From the NCBI GenBank assembly GCA_019448385.1, contig JAGTXO010000009.1:682001-746000 (forward strand): a DNA stretch of 64,000 nucleotides, in the 5' to 3' direction. Positions within the stretch are counted from its first letter, which is position 1. Every line of letters begins with the position of its first letter. Shown piece after piece: positions 1 through 10,554 of the stretch. The stretch is from Diacronema lutheri. Taxonomy: Eukaryota > Haptophyta > Pavlovophyceae > Pavlovales > Pavlovaceae. The notes under the pieces were generated by a model. It saw only the letters and a program-made list of their open reading frames with translations. It ran no database searches and had not been told where the DNA came from. A program made the translations under genes and the position numbers.

Positions 1-3000
1 TGCTGGCATCCGACGCTCGCGGCTCGGCAAATGGCGCGCGCGCGCTCGCCGAAGCGCCGGGCTCGCCACCAAGCGGGCCCGTGTCCGGACGCAGCAGCAC
101 GTCTGCGCCGGCGTCCAGGGCCGCGTCGCCCGGCGGGTCGCGCGTGTCCTCACCGTCGGCGTCGGATCCGGCGAGGAGTTCGAGCTCGCCGTCGGTGCCT
201 CGCCTGCATAGCACGCCGCGCGCGTCCACCGCGAATGGCAGCAGCGCCGGCCTGTAACCGCGCGCGAACAGCACGAAGCCGCTCAGCGTGCCCGCGCCGC
301 TTGCGCCGGGCGGGTGTGCGCCGCCGTGCGCAGCCGCGAGCGCCGCGCCCTCGGCGTCCGAGCCGCCGCTGAGCATCAAGTCAGCCGTGCCGCCTGGCTC
401 GAGCGTGCGTACATCGCCGCCGTCGCCATCGGCGCGTTCGCCGCCCAGCTCGTCGCTGAGGGTGCGCGGCACGGCATCTCTGTACTCGAGAAAGGTGTGC
501 GAGTCCATACGAACGGTGGCCACTCTCAGCCGCACGGGGCATCGGTTGGTGAGCGAAGCGAGCGGGCGGAAGCAGACGGTGGCCGGGCCGCAGCCGTGCA
601 TCGGCGCGATGCCCGCCCCGCTGTCGTCGCGCGCAGCCGGCCGCGCGGCTGCGAGCAGCCGGCGCGCGCCACTCGCACCGCGGCCGCCGCTGGCAGCCAC
701 CGTCGCCGGTGCCGACGGGAGCGCGCTTGCCTGCAGGGCGACCGTGCAGCAGACGAGCGTCGTGCCGCTTAGCGTCGTATAGCGCTGCGAGGGCAGGGAC
801 AGCACCGCGCTGCCCTCGTACCGCCGGCCGCCACCGCCTTCGTCGCGCAGCGGCAGCGGCACGCACTGCGCGGCGGGCGGATGCGCGCGCGCGGTCGCCG
901 CTCGTCGCGCGAGCGACGGCCCTGCCGGGAGGAGCGCGCGCACGTCCGCCCACGTCGGCTCGGCAGACGAAGGGGCACGGTCGGTTGGTGAGGCGCCATC
1001 ACGCGAGCACGGCTGTGACAAGCGCAGCATGGAGAGCTCGACACTGCCGTGCGCCGGCAGGACAAGCACCGCGGCAGCGCGTGCGGCAGCGGGCGCGGCA
1101 GCGGGCGCGGCAGCGCGCGCGGCGGGCTCCGAGGCGGCTGGTGCCGTGACCGGCGCGGCGGCCGGCGCGGACGACAGCGCGCCCGATGGTGCGCTCGCTC
1201 GAGCACCAGCCGGCGCACCTGCCCGCTCGTTTGCCGGACAATCTGCCAGCGTTTCCGCCGTCTCGTCCACGCCGCACGGGGCGTCGGCTCGCGTAGGGAG
1301 TCCGGTGGAGAGTCCGGTCGTGGCCCACACGCACTGCCGCGCGAGCGCGCCGTGCAGGTGGAGGTAGAGCGGCATTGCGGTCTGGTTGGTCAGGAGCACG
1401 TCGGCGTGCAGCGCGAGGCAGAGGCAACCGCCGCCGTCTGACGAGGCGAGCGCCCACAAAGGCACGGCGCACGCTGACACACCGGCGCGTGCAGGCAGGA
1501 GCATTTCGACCCAGCGCGGCGCGGCGCCGGCGAGCGCAGGTGCGGTGGGCACGTGGGCGAGCAGCGCGCCCGCCTCGTCGTCAGGGTCCGATGGCGGCGC
1601 ATGCGGCCACGGCTGCGCGCAGGCTGCGGCCTTGCTGGCCGCCAGTCGCACGGACATGAGCGCCGCGCCGGCAGCAGCGATGCCCGGCCCAGCGCCCACG
1701 CCGCTCTGAACGGAACCTTTGGCAAAGGTTGCCCGGCCGGGCGGCGTACCTGTGCCCGTCTGCTGCGGCGAGGTCGCGTGTGCGTCAAAGCACGCAGTCT
1801 CGCCCGGCGCGATGCGCAACCAGCGACCGGTGCCGCCGCGCGCATGCCGCCGCCCACTCGACGCGCCGGTCCATCGCCACTCGACGCCGACGGCCGTGTG
1901 GTTGGCCACACGAACGCGCACGCCAAGCGGTCGCGCGTCCGCAACGCCACCCGTGGCCGCAACGCGCCACGGCGAGCGGGGCGCAGCGCCTGCACGCGCG
2001 AGCGCGCCTGCGAGGGCCGCGGCGACGTGCATGCCAAGCCGTGCCGCGCGTGGGCTCACACCCACGCGAACTTTCTCGGAACGTACGAGGAGCATCGCAG
2101 AACGCGCGGCGGTGCCACCGGCTGCGGCGGACGCGCCGCGCCCGCCGCCAAGCCCGGCCGCGTCGGCGCCGCGCGCGCCTCCGCCTGTGCGCCCGTCTGC
2201 CTCTTTCTCGCCTTCGTCGCGACCCATCGACAAGCAAAAATCAGAGACAAAGATCCGCTCAGCGCCCGCGCGGCCGGCCGGTGAGGCGCTCAGCTGCGCG
2301 CGCGCGCGCACGTCAAGCATCGCGCGCTCTATCGCCGCGCCGCCGCGCTCGCCGGCGGTCGGCGCCGCCGATCGCAGCGCGCATCGCGCGCGGGCAATGC
2401 CGAGCGATAGGCGGCAGAGCGGCTCGCCGTCGCCGCCGTCGCCGTCGCCGTCGCCGCCGCCGTCGCTGCCGTCGCCACTCTCAGCGCCACCCTCAGCACC
2501 GCCATCATCGCCGTCACCGCCGATCCCATCGCTGCCGTCACCACCGCGCTCATCCCCGTTACGCTCGTGCCAGCCGATGCTCAGCTGCACCGGCCAAAGG
2601 AGGCGAGCGCAGACCACGAGCTGGTCTGTCGACCGCGCGTACGGCCGCTCCGAGTCCACCTGCACGTAGTGCGCGAGCGAGGCGAGCAGAGGCAGCGACG
2701 CGCCGCCGACCGCCCGCATCCGCCATACCACTGCGCAGACGCTGCCCAGAGCACGCCGACCGCTCGACGCGATATCGCCGTCGTCCTCGACCCGCGCGCG
2801 CGCGTCGACGGCGTCGCTGCCGGCACCGCGCAAGGTCACTGTGGCCACCGGCTCGAAGCGCTCCTCAAACGGCAGCCATGCTTCCACAGCGCACACGACC
2901 GCACAGCGCGCAGGCAGCGGCAGCGGCAGTGCCGCTCCGCGCGCTCGCACGCGCGTCACGCACCGCGCCGCCGTGTACCGCCACACGACGCTCGCCTCCT

Positions 3001-6000
3001 TGAGCGCGTCCGCAACGGCCGCTCGATCGCCAGCAGCCGCGTGCACGGAAGGCGACAGCGGCGACTCGAAAATCGCGAGCTCGCCCGCGCGCGGACGGCG
3101 CGCGCCAGCGGGCGCGCGCGCGAGGACGCCAGAGCGAAGGTCGTCCAACGAAGGCGCGCGCAGCTCGGCATCGTCCGGCACGGCGCCCGCATCGGCGTGC
3201 GCGTGCGCGACGGCCGCCGGCGCGAGGGTGGCGGTCAGGTGCGCCGCCTCCGCGGCGCCCTCGCCCTCGCAGCGCACCGTGCGCGCGCGCATGCCGACGG
3301 CCGCGCCCACGTCACGACAGACAGCCGCGCACGCTGCGACGGCGCGCGCGCACAGCGTCACACGCATGGCTGCCGGCGCGAGCGAAACGAGCACGTTGCG
3401 CTCGGTGTGCACGCAGCTGCGCCGCTGTCCGTCCAAGACCGAGTCGCGCACGTAGGCCACCTCGAAGCCCACTCCACGCATCACGAGCGCCGCGCGCGCC
3501 AGCCGAGTGCGTGCGGCAGAGCGCGCGCGCCGATCGCCCTGCGCTCCGGCCGGCAGCGCGCTCTCGGCGCGGGTGCGCTGCGCGTTGCTCGCGGCTGACG
3601 ATGCCCGGCGGTCGATCTCGCGCGCCTCCGTGCTGCGCGTGTAGAGCGCGAGCTGCGAGCAGGTGAGACGGAGCTGCTTGCGCTGCTCGGCGATGATCGG
3701 CGCCGCGTCGCGCTCGTCGCCCGCGTCCGGACCGGCCGGACCGTCCGTTGCGCCCGCCGCGGCGGGCTGATCGATTTCGGAGGTGCGCACGACGAAACCG
3801 ACCGTGCAGCTGACCTCCATGCTGTCAACGCGCCCGCTCGGCGACGCCGCGTGCAGCGCGCAGCGCACGGCGTGAAGCCGGACGGCGAAGACGGCCCGGC
3901 CGCGCTCGTGGCGCGCGGCGCGTCGCTCGGCCTCAGCGGCGGCTGCCCTGCCGTCGCCCGCCTGCCCGGCGGCGGTGCCCCTCAGCCCGCCATCGCCATC
4001 GCTCGCATGTGCCTCGGCACGCGTCCCGTCCAACGCGCCCTCGCGCTCGCGCGCTCGCGGCGGCGCATCGCCTGCGCTCGCCGCCGGTGACGTCGCCGAT
4101 GGTGACGCCGCCAAGGACGCGCCCGCGTTTGTACTGCCGGCCTCGCGCGCCGCGCGCCGCGCCGCGGGCAGCCAGCCGGCAGCTTTGCCCACGCGCACAG
4201 CCATACCGACGAAGGCGGCCAGATCAACGAGCGCGTCGAGTGAATCCGTGCGCGCGCGCCCGCTCGCCGTGCCGGCGCGAATGGCAACGTCGAGGGGCGC
4301 AACGTCAACGGCAAGGCATCGGCGCCGCGCGCGCGCCGGCGTCCGGCTACGCCGCGCGCGCGAGCTCGGCGAGAGCGGCGGGCGCGCTGCGAGCGCGGCG
4401 CGGCGCGGCATGTCGTTCGATGCCGCCCCCTCGCCCTCGCCCTCGCCTTCGCCCTCGATTTCGCTTTCGTCGCTTTCGTCGCCCTCGCCGCCCTCCTTGC
4501 CCGCTGCAGCTTCTCGCGGTCCGAAGCTGACGCCCGCTGCTGCGGCGGGCGGCGAGGGCGAAAAGATCGGGTGGGGCGAGGAGGGCCGCCCGAGGGTCAC
4601 GCGAAACGCACAGCTCGGGCAGCCCGACGCCGCCGCCACCCCGCCACCCGCCGCGGCGCCATGGCGCGGTGCAGCGTCGCTGCCGACGGCGTCGGCGCTG
4701 AGGGCAGCCGCCGCGCGCGGGCAGACGAAAATGAAGACGACATCGCCAGCGGGCACGCGCGCATCCAGCCGCTGGCACGCTGCGCCGGATCCATGCCCGC
4801 CGTCGTCTTCGCCGTCGTCTTCGCCGCCGTCCACGCCGCCGTCTCTGCTATTGCGCCCGCAATCCTCGCCGACAGCACCCTTGACACCGACACGCTCGTC
4901 GCCCGCACCCTCATCGCGCGCGCGCGCGCGCGGCAGCAGCGCGAGGCTGCGCGCGCTCAGCTCAGCGACGCCGCGCGCGCATGTCGCCGACACGTCGCCC
5001 ACGCACAGCGTCGCAAACGCGCGCTCGTCCACGCAGCCGAGCGCGCGCGCGCCTGACGCGACGCCCGCTGCGGTGGCCGTGTGCGCCGCTCGTGCAATCG
5101 CGAGGTGGATTTGAAAAGAGACGGGGCTTAGCGCGAGGTCAAGGTCAAGCGCGCGGGCGCGCGCGCGCGGGGAAGAAGCGCGCGCGTCCGCCGGGCCGCT
5201 TGCTCGCAGCGCGCCCGGGGGCGGCGCGGCGGAATCGCGCGGCGCGGCGTGCGTGCGCTCGCTGGCAGGGCTGCTTGCAAGGCTGCTTGCCGCTGTGCCC
5301 GGCTCAGCGGCCTGTCCGTGCGCGAGCGAGCGGACAAGCCCGATGAGCACGCCGAGCGAGAGGCCGTCGAGCACGACGGGGATTGGCCCGTGCTCCCCGC
5401 ACCGCGCCTCCAACGCGCCGCTCGCGCCGCCGTCGCCCACGAGGCTCTCGGCGTCGGCGCGGCCACTCGTAAAGTCGTTTTGCGTGTCGCACTGGCGCAA
5501 CGCCCAACGCTCCGCGCGCGCGCCGTCCGACGCGGCGCGGCGCACGGTGAGGCCGACGTGCAGCGTGCGCGCGCGCATCTCCTCCTCCGCCGCGCCTGCC
5601 GCGCTGCCCTCGCGCCGTTGCGCCGCCGCCGCCGCGTCGGCCTCATCCGCGCCCGAGCGCGCAAGCGCCGCGCGCAGCTCGACTTGGCAGCGCGCGATGA
5701 TTGATCGCGCAGGCAAGATGGCGGCGCACGCGTCGTCGCCCGGTGCTGGGTCTGCGCGCACAAACTGCGCGAACGGCGCGCTCGCGCCGCGCCCGTGCCG
5801 CGCCGCGCCGTCTGCGCTCGCCGAAGGTGGCCTGGCGGCGGACGCCGCGTGCAGCACAGCTACCTCCACGGCGCCAGCGCCGATCTCGAGGCTTGCGACA
5901 TGGCCGACGCGCGCGCATGGCTGCGGCCAGGCAGCGACGCCGTGGCCGTCGTGCGCCGTGCCGCCGGCGGTTGCGTCGAGCTGCAGCGCGTGCACACAGA

Positions 6001-9000
6001 CAGCAAGCGACGGCACGGCCAGAGGCAATCCGCCGTGGCGCATGGTGTGGCGCTCGGCGCTCGGCGCGCATCGTGCGCCGTCTGCGCCGAGGCGCGCATC
6101 GCGGCACGGCGCGGCGGCTGCGTGCGCCTCCTCGCCGTGCGCCGCGTCGGCGTGCGACTCGAAGGTGGGGAGCGGCGCGTCTGAGCGTGGGCACATGAGG
6201 AGCAAGAGAGGCAGCTTGATGTGTACGCTCAATGAGGGCGAGGGCGATGGCTGCGGAGGCGCGTCGCGCGCGCGCGCGGCCACGCCGACGTGCGCAAATG
6301 GCAAGGGTGCGGGGCTCGGCTCGCCGTGCGCCGCGCTGGCCGCTTCAGCGCCAGAGCCCGTCGTCTTCCAGCCCGCCGTCTCCCAGCCCGTCATCTCCCA
6401 GCCCGCTGTTGCGTGAGTCAACGCACCCGCCGCTGGCGAGAGCGACGGCGGCATGGCGGCGAGCGGCGAGCGGGGCGAGCCGGGCGAGGGGGCGCACCGC
6501 GCGCCCACGTCCGCCCAGTCTGACGCGCCGCTGTCGCCGCACTCGCCGCTGGCGGTCGGTGAGGGCGCGACCGCGTCGAGCGGCGCCCACTCGACGCTCG
6601 CGGAACGGACAGTGCGAGCATCGACCGGCGTGTCGGCCCCAACGCCGCATGCGCCCTCAGCAGCCGCGCCATCGCTGCTAGCTTTGCCCACGCCACCATC
6701 GACGCGCGCACCGCGCTCGCCGCCATCACACGCCAAGCCGGCATCGCCACCGCCGCTGGCCGCGCGCACGACACTACGAGCGTTGCACGGCGGTGCTCGC
6801 ACGACCGCGCGCAGAGCGGCGGCAAGCTCGAGCACGGCGCGGTATGGGTACACGACGACGAGCGGCTCGAGCCACGCGTGCACGCACACCGCGGCCGCGC
6901 TCGCGCTCGCCTCCCTGCCGCCCTCCGCGCCCTGCCCCGTCCGCGCCGCGCGGCGCGCCTCGCCCGCAGCCGACGGCGGGCTGGCCGCGTCGGCCCAGGA
7001 GCGATCCACTTTGTTGCGTGCCGCGCGTGCCGCCGAATAGCTCAGGTGCAGGCCGAGGGCGCATGGCGGCCGCGCTGCTCCCGGCGCCTCGTCCGCCGCG
7101 CCGTCCGCCGCACTGTCCGCCGCGTCGGCCGGCACGTCGGCCTCGGCCCAGAGCGGCGGCGGCTTCTCGCCGTGCGCACAGCCCAAATGCGCCGCGCGGA
7201 GGCGGCGCAGCCCCGCGAGCGGCAGCGTGGCCGGTCGGCCGCCCCGCGCGCGCGCCTGCGTGCAGAGGATCAGGCCTTCCGCGCGCGTACCCGGCGCGCT
7301 GCCAGGCGCGTCGCATGGCGCGAGCGCACGCGCCGCTGAGCTCGCCGCAACGTCCGCGCGCGCGCCCGTCTCGCGCGCGTGGGCGGGCGCGGGCGCGGGC
7401 ACGGGCGCGGGGCCACTGCCGCCGCTAGCCTGGCCCACGCTCATGTCCGCGACGACGAGCCGTGCGCTCGCGCAGAGCAGCGCGCCCCCGGGCTGCACGT
7501 CGAGCACCGCGTCGAACGCCGCGCCCTCCGCACGCGCGCGCAGCAGCTCGTTCGAGGCGGCCGTCGCGCGCTCGCTGAAGAGCGCGCGCAGCCGGGGCCG
7601 CGGCGAGCCGAGCACGCGCGCGCTCGGCAGCGCCGCGTCGGCGGCTGCGGCCGCCGCAGCCGCCGCCGCCGCCGCGCGCGCGCTCGCGTACTCAGCGGCG
7701 CGCGCGTCGTCGCCCGCGCGTGCCCCGACGTCCGCCGGCGCCGCGAGCAGGAGCGACGCGGAGATGGAGGGCACGAGCACGACGAGCGCGATGCGCACGG
7801 GGCCAGCGAGCGCCGCCGCCACCGCGACGGCGCTCGATGACGCCTCGACGTACGAGCCGCCGCCGTCCAAGCCGCCGCTCGAACCATTCGCCAAGGCGCC
7901 GCCGCCGCCGCCATCGATCGACCCGCCACGACCAACTGCCCGCGGGCTCGCGCACGCCGCGGCGGACGCGGACGCCAACGCGGACGCGGAAGCGCTCGCA
8001 GAGCCCGCGAGCGCGCGGCGCCCGCCGCTCTGAGGTGCGCTCTCGTCGTCGCCGTCGCTCTCATCGTCCGTGCCGGCTGCGTCCGTGATCACGGCGCGCG
8101 CCCACCCCCACCAGCTCGCCGCGCCTGACGCGCCGTGCGGCCGCGCGCTCGCGGCCGCGGCGGCGGCCGGCGCGTGCGCAACCGGCGCGCCGGCTTCGGG
8201 CTCGCCGCACGCGCGCGCGAGCGCATCGTCGCCGCCCGCAGCGGCGCGCAGCGCGCACGCGCCGGCCCGCGCCGGCTCTGTGAGCGCACGCGAGCCGCTG
8301 GCGGTTGGTGGTCGGCCACCGAGCGGGGGAACGACGACCCATTCGCCGACCGCGCCGCCGCACTGCGGCGCGCACAAACGCGGCGAGAGCGGCGCACGCG
8401 CTGCCGACGCGGCGGATACGCGCGCCTCGGCCGTGGATGCGCCGCCGCCTGCGCCGCGCGCCTCGGCGGCCGCCGCTGCGCTACCGCCGCCGGCGCCGGC
8501 GCCGCCCGGCGCGCGCGGGCGCGCGAGGCGATGGCCGGACACAGCCGCAGCCGCCGACGGCAGCGGCGCGCGCTCGCCGCGCCGACGTCGCTCGCTCGCA
8601 TCGCGTCTGGTGCGGTGGAGCGCAATTCCCGCGCGCACCACGGCCGCGACCATCGCGCCCTGCGTGTCCGAAAGTGAGAGCGCGCAGCGTGAGAGCTCGA
8701 CCTCGATGCTTGCATGCGCGGCCGGCGTGCGCGCCGGCGGCGGCGCGTCCGCGCTCGCGCTCAGCGCCAGCGCAGGGTTTGGCGGCGCCGCCGTGCCGCG
8801 AGAGGCGGCACGGGCCATGCGAGGGGGCTGCTCGAGCTGCTCGGGCGCGAGATGGCATTGCAGACGCGCGCGCACGTGCACCTCGCTCAGCACCGGCGCC
8901 TCGGAGCGCGCGGCGGTCGCGCCGGCTCGCACGGGCGCGCCGAGCGCGGGCGGCAGTCGATCGAGCCGCAGGCTCACGTCGCCAAGTGAGAGCTCCTTGC

Positions 9001-9649
9001 GCACGCGCCTCGACTCGCCGTCGGGCTCCTGCCCTGCGCTGCTCGGCCGCCACTCCTCGTCCGCAGAGGTGAGCAGCAGCTCGGAGAGCGCGAGTGTCGC
9101 GACAATGTCGGCCTCCTCAAAAGCGATGCGCACGCCGCGCACGCGGCACACGACGCTCGCAAACGCGGCGATGAGGAGCGGCCGGACAAGCGAGAGCGGC
9201 GTCGCGCCCTCGTCCAGCGGCTCGGGTCCACCCCTCGACTCGACACGCGCGCCGCCGCTGCCTCCCGCGTGCGGCGCTCCCGCACGTGCGCCGGCGCACC
9301 CCACGCCGCCGTCGCCGCTGCCGACGCCGCCATCCGCCGCCTGCTCCGAACGCCGCAGGTCGGCCGGATGGCGCAGGGAGAGGGTGAGCTCGAGCGTGTC
9401 GACAATGATCTCAATCGGGTCGCTCATGAGCTTGGCCCACGGAATGTGCACCGAGAGCCTGCGGATTGCGCCACGGCTGAAGCGCAGCGGCAGGTGCGAC
9501 GCGAACTGGGACCGCAGCGCCTCGAGGTCAAGCTCGACGTCGGTGAGCGACAAGTCGCCGCTCCACAAGGACAGGCGCAGCTGCGACAGGTCAGTCTTGA
9601 TGTACCGCTGCACCGCGCGCAGCACCCACCCGGCCAGCAGCCGCGCCAT
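1..9649 (-). CDS. VPS13B-like bridge-type lipid transfer protein, N-terminal part (runs off left edge)
   Basis: One frame stays open from the ATG at 9649 down to base 1, giving 3216 codons with no intron needed; the 3' end lies outside the window. The first 90 residues are a chorein_N domain (RYIKTDLSQLRLSLWSGDLS near residue 15, then LSVHIPWAKLMSDP near residue 65), closest in my reading to VPS13B/COH1. Family knowledge: VPS13 proteins are long hydrophobic grooves that move bulk lipid at membrane contact sites, VPS13B at the Golgi and endosomes. Residues about 2500-3150 hold VAB-type repeats marked by NHTAVGVEWRW, LLTNQTAMPLYLHLHG and SLTNRCPVRLRV. Between them are low-complexity insertions, including a Gly/Asp run near residue 2400. 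RuvX lies 68 bp upstream on the same strand. Family is certain; the B-type assignment is likely. Confidence 0.88.
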   Translation of the reverse strand, partial: MARLLAGWVLRAVQRYIKTDLSQLRLSLWSGDLSLTDVELDLEALRSQFASHLPLRFSRGAIRRLSVHIPWAKLMSDPIEIIVDTLELTLSLRHPADLRRSEQAADGGVGSGDGGVGCAGARAGAPHAGGSGGARVESRGGPEPLDEGATPLSLVRPLLIAAFASVVCRVRGVRIAFEEADIVATLALSELLLTSADEEWRPSSAGQEPDGESRRVRKELSLGDVSLRLDRLPPALGAPVRAGATAARSEAPVLSEVHVRARLQCHLAPEQLEQPPRMARAASRGTAAPPNPALALSASADAPPPARTPAAHASIEVELSRCALSLSDTQGAMVAAVVRAGIALHRTRRDASERRRRGERAPLPSAAAAVSGHRLARPRAPGGAGAGGGSAAAAAEARGAGGGASTAEARVSAASAARAPLSPRLCAPQCGGAVGEWVVVPPLGGRPPTASGSRALTEPARAGACALRAAAGGDDALARACGEPEAGAPVAHAPAAAAAASARPHGASGAASWWGWARAVITDAAGTDDESDGDDESAPQSGGRRALAGSASASASALASASAAACASPRAVGRGGSIDGGGGGALANGSSGGLDGGGSYVEASSSAVAVAAALAGPVRIALVVLVPSISASLLLAAPADVGARAGDDARAAEYASARAAAAAAAAAAAADAALPSARVLGSPRPRLRALFSERATAASNELLRARAEGAAFDAVLDVQPGGALLCASARLVVADMSVGQASGGSGPAPVPAPAPAHARETGARADVAASSAARALAPCDAPGSAPGTRAEGLILCTQARARGGRPATLPLAGLRRLRAAHLGCAHGEKPPPLWAEADVPADAADSAADGAADEAPGAARPPCALGLHLSYSAARAARNKVDRSWADAASPPSAAGEARRAARTGQGAEGGREASASAAAVCVHAWLEPLVVVYPYRAVLELAAALRAVVRAPPCNARSVVRAASGGGDAGLACDGGERGARVDGGVGKASSDGAAAEGACGVGADTPVDARTVRSASVEWAPLDAVAPSPTASGECGDSGASDWADVGARCAPSPGSPRSPLAAMPPSLSPAAGALTHATAGWEMTGWETAGWKTTGSGAEAASAAHGEPSPAPLPFAHVGVAARARDAPPQPSPSPSLSVHIKLPLLLLMCPRSDAPLPTFESHADAAHGEEAHAAAAPCRDARLGADGARCAPSAERHTMRHGGLPLAVPSLAVCVHALQLDATAGGTAHDGHGVAAWPQPCARVGHVASLEIGAGAVEVAVLHAASAARPPSASADGAARHGRGASAPFAQFVRADPAPGDDACAAILPARSIIARCQVELRAALARSGADEADAAAAAQRREGSAAGAAEEEMRARTLHVGLTVRRAASDGARAERWALRQCDTQNDFTSGRADAESLVGDGGASGALEARCGEHGPIPVVLDGLSLGVLIGLVRSLAHGQAAEPGTAASSLASSPASERTHAAPRDSAAPPPGALRASGPADARASSPRARARALDLDLALSPVSFQIHLAIARAAHTATAAGVASGARALGCVDERAFATLCVGDVSATCARGVAELSARSLALLPRARARDEGAGDERVGVKGAVGEDCGRNSRDGGVDGGEDDGEDDGGHGSGAACQRLDARVPAGDVVFIFVCPRAAAALSADAVGSDAAPRHGAAAGGGVAAASGCPSCAFRVTLGRPSSPHPIFSPSPPAAAAGVSFGPREAAAGKEGGEGDESDESEIEGEGEGEGEGAASNDMPRRAALAARPPLSPSSRARRSRTPARARRRCLAVDVAPLDVAIRAGTASGRARTDSLDALVDLAAFVGMAVRVGKAAGWLPAARRAAREAGSTNAGASLAASPSATSPAASAGDAPPRAREREGALDGTRAEAHASDGDGGLRGTAAGQAGDGRAAAAEAERRAARHERGRAVFAVRLHAVRCALHAASPSGRVDSMEVSCTVGFVVRTSEIDQPAAAGATDGPAGPDAGDERDAAPIIAEQRKQLRLTCSQLALYTRSTEAREIDRRASSAASNAQRTRAESALPAGAQGDRRARSAARTRLARAALVMRGVGFEVAYVRDSVLDGQRRSCVHTERNVLVSLAPAAMRVTLCARAVAACAAVCRDVGAAVGMRARTVRCEGEGAAEAAHLTATLAPAAVAHAHADAGAVPDDAELRAPSLDDLRSGVLARAPAGARRPRAGELAIFESPLSPSVHAAAGDRAAVADALKEASVVWRYTAARCVTRVRARGAALPLPLPARCAVVCAVEAWLPFEERFEPVATVTLRGAGSDAVDARARVEDDGDIASSGRRALGSVCAVVWRMRAVGGASLPLLASLAHYVQVDSERPYARSTDQLVVCARLLWPVQLSIGWHERNGDERGGDGSDGIGGDGDDGGAEGGAESGDGSDGGGDGDGDGGDGEPLCRLSLGIARARCALRSAAPTAGERGGAAIERAMLDVRARAQLSASPAGRAGAERIFVSDFCLSMGRDEGEKEADGRTGGGARGADAAGLGGGRGASAAAGGTAARSAMLLVRSEKVRVGVSPRAARLGMHVAAALAGALARAGAAPRSPWRVAATGGVADARPLGVRVRVANHTAVGVEWRWTGASSGRRHARGGTGRWLRIAPGETACFDAHATSPQQTGTGTPPGRATFAKGSVQSGVGAGPGIAAAGAALMSVRLAASKAAACAQPWPHAPPSDPDDEAGALLAHVPTAPALAGAAPRWVEMLLPARAGVSACAVPLWALASSDGGGCLCLALHADVLLTNQTAMPLYLHLHGALARQCVWATTGLSTGLPTRADAPCGVDETAETLADCPANERAGAPAGARASAPSGALSSAPAAAPVTAPAASEPAARAAAPAAAPAAARAAAVLVLPAHGSVELSMLRLSQPCSRDGASPTDRAPSSAEPTWADVRALLPAGPSLARRAATARAHPPAAQCVPLPLRDEGGGGRRYEGSAVLSLPSQRYTTLSGTTLVCCTVALQASALPSAPATVAASGGRGASGARRLLAAARPAARDDSGAGIAPMHGCGPATVCFRPLASLTNRCPVRLRVATVRMDSHTFLEYRDAVPRTLSDELGGERADGDGGDVRTLEPGGTADLMLSGGSDAEGAALAAAHGGAHPPGASGAGTLSGFVLFARGYRPALLPFAVDARGVLCRRGTDGELELLAGSDADGEDTRDPPGDAALDAGADVLLRPDTGPLGGEPGASASARAPFAEPRASDAS

Positions 9650-9717
9650 CGCCGCCGCGCCCGCCGCGGCCGGCGGCACCCTGAAAATGCACGATGGCGG
9701 ACGTCAGTCATCAGTCA

Positions 9718-10425
9718 TCACCCGCCCTCGCGCTGCTGGCGCGCGCGCTCCCTTGCCTGCCGCTGCCACTCCTTGTACGAGGGCGCGGGTCCATCTAACA
9801 AAGCTCTTCTTGGCGTGCTCGCCTGACGCTCGCGCGTGAGCCGCTCGGCGCCACGCCCGTCGGCCGCGAAGAAGCCCTCGAGGATCACGGCCGCCGCCAG
9901 CGCGTCCACGCGCTCGAGCGCGCGGTTGCGCTTGAGCATGGCGTTCTGCGTGCGCATGCGCGCCTCCATGGTCGATCCTCGCTCATCCCACACGAACACG
10001 TGGTAACCGTTCACCTCTGCCGCCTCGGCGAGCCGCATGGCAAACGCGCGCGTCGCGGGCGACTGGTCGTTGGCCTCGCCGCCGGCCTGGTCGAACGGCA
10101 TGCCGACGACGAACTGGACGCTGGCGGTGCGACTGGCGATGGCGATGAGCTCTGTGACCAAAAACGTTTGCGCAACGCTGCTGTTGTCTGCAGTCTCGAG
10201 CACCTTGAGCGGCTCGGGCGAGTAGCCGGTCGACAGCGCGACGCCCGTTCGACGGAAGCCATAGTCGATGCCGACGGTGCGGCGGCCAAGGTGGGACTCG
10301 TGCTGCTCGTCGGGCACGTCCCCAGTCCGAGTCATTCGCGCGCCGGCCGCCACCCGGCGCAGCGTCACGTGCGGACGCCGCGCGCCGAGCGACAAGAGCG
10401 CGCCCAGGACGAGCACTTGGCGCAT
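9718..10425 (-). CDS. YqgF/RuvX family RNase H-fold protein, probably organelle-targeted
   Basis: 235 residues. The RNase H-fold core carries RTVGIDYGFRRTGVAL (catalytic Asp), QFVVGMPFD, the FVWDERGSTMEA motif and the closing VDALAAAVILEGFF, the YqgF/RuvX pattern. Bacterial members process the pre-16S rRNA end and have been proposed as Holliday junction resolvases; plant homologues work in plastids. I chose the Met at 10425 because it starts a hydrophobic leader (MRQVLVLGALLSLGARR) followed by a basic stretch, as in bipartite plastid presequences. The frame stays open to 10758, but that extension is low complexity and would overlap the divergent UBE2S gene. It ends 68 bp before the VPS13B-like start. 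Confidence 0.85.
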   Translation of the reverse strand: MRQVLVLGALLSLGARRPHVTLRRVAAGARMTRTGDVPDEQHESHLGRRTVGIDYGFRRTGVALSTGYSPEPLKVLETADNSSVAQTFLVTELIAIASRTASVQFVVGMPFDQAGGEANDQSPATRAFAMRLAEAAEVNGYHVFVWDERGSTMEARMRTQNAMLKRNRALERVDALAAAVILEGFFAADGRGAERLTRERQASTPRRALLDGPAPSYKEWQRQARERARQQREGG

Positions 10426-10554
10426 TTCATGTGCGTTTCGCGATTTTTGCCCGAATTCACAGCAGCCCGTCGACTTTTTGAACCCCACATCAGCCAGCAG
10501 GTTCACGCCCAGCAGGCCGGACGAACCGGGCCGGCAGCCACGGAGACCCAACAC

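Noticed and set aside
9650-9717. Intron just before the VPS13B-like ATG (TTTTCAG acceptor-like sequence)
   Set aside because: An acceptor-like TTTTCAGG lies upstream, but no matching donor with an in-frame start is visible, and the ATG at 9649 already gives a normal chorein N-terminus.
8070-9839. 589-codon plus-strand frame at the VPS13B-like start
   Set aside because: The minus strand encodes a clear chorein_N domain over the same bases.
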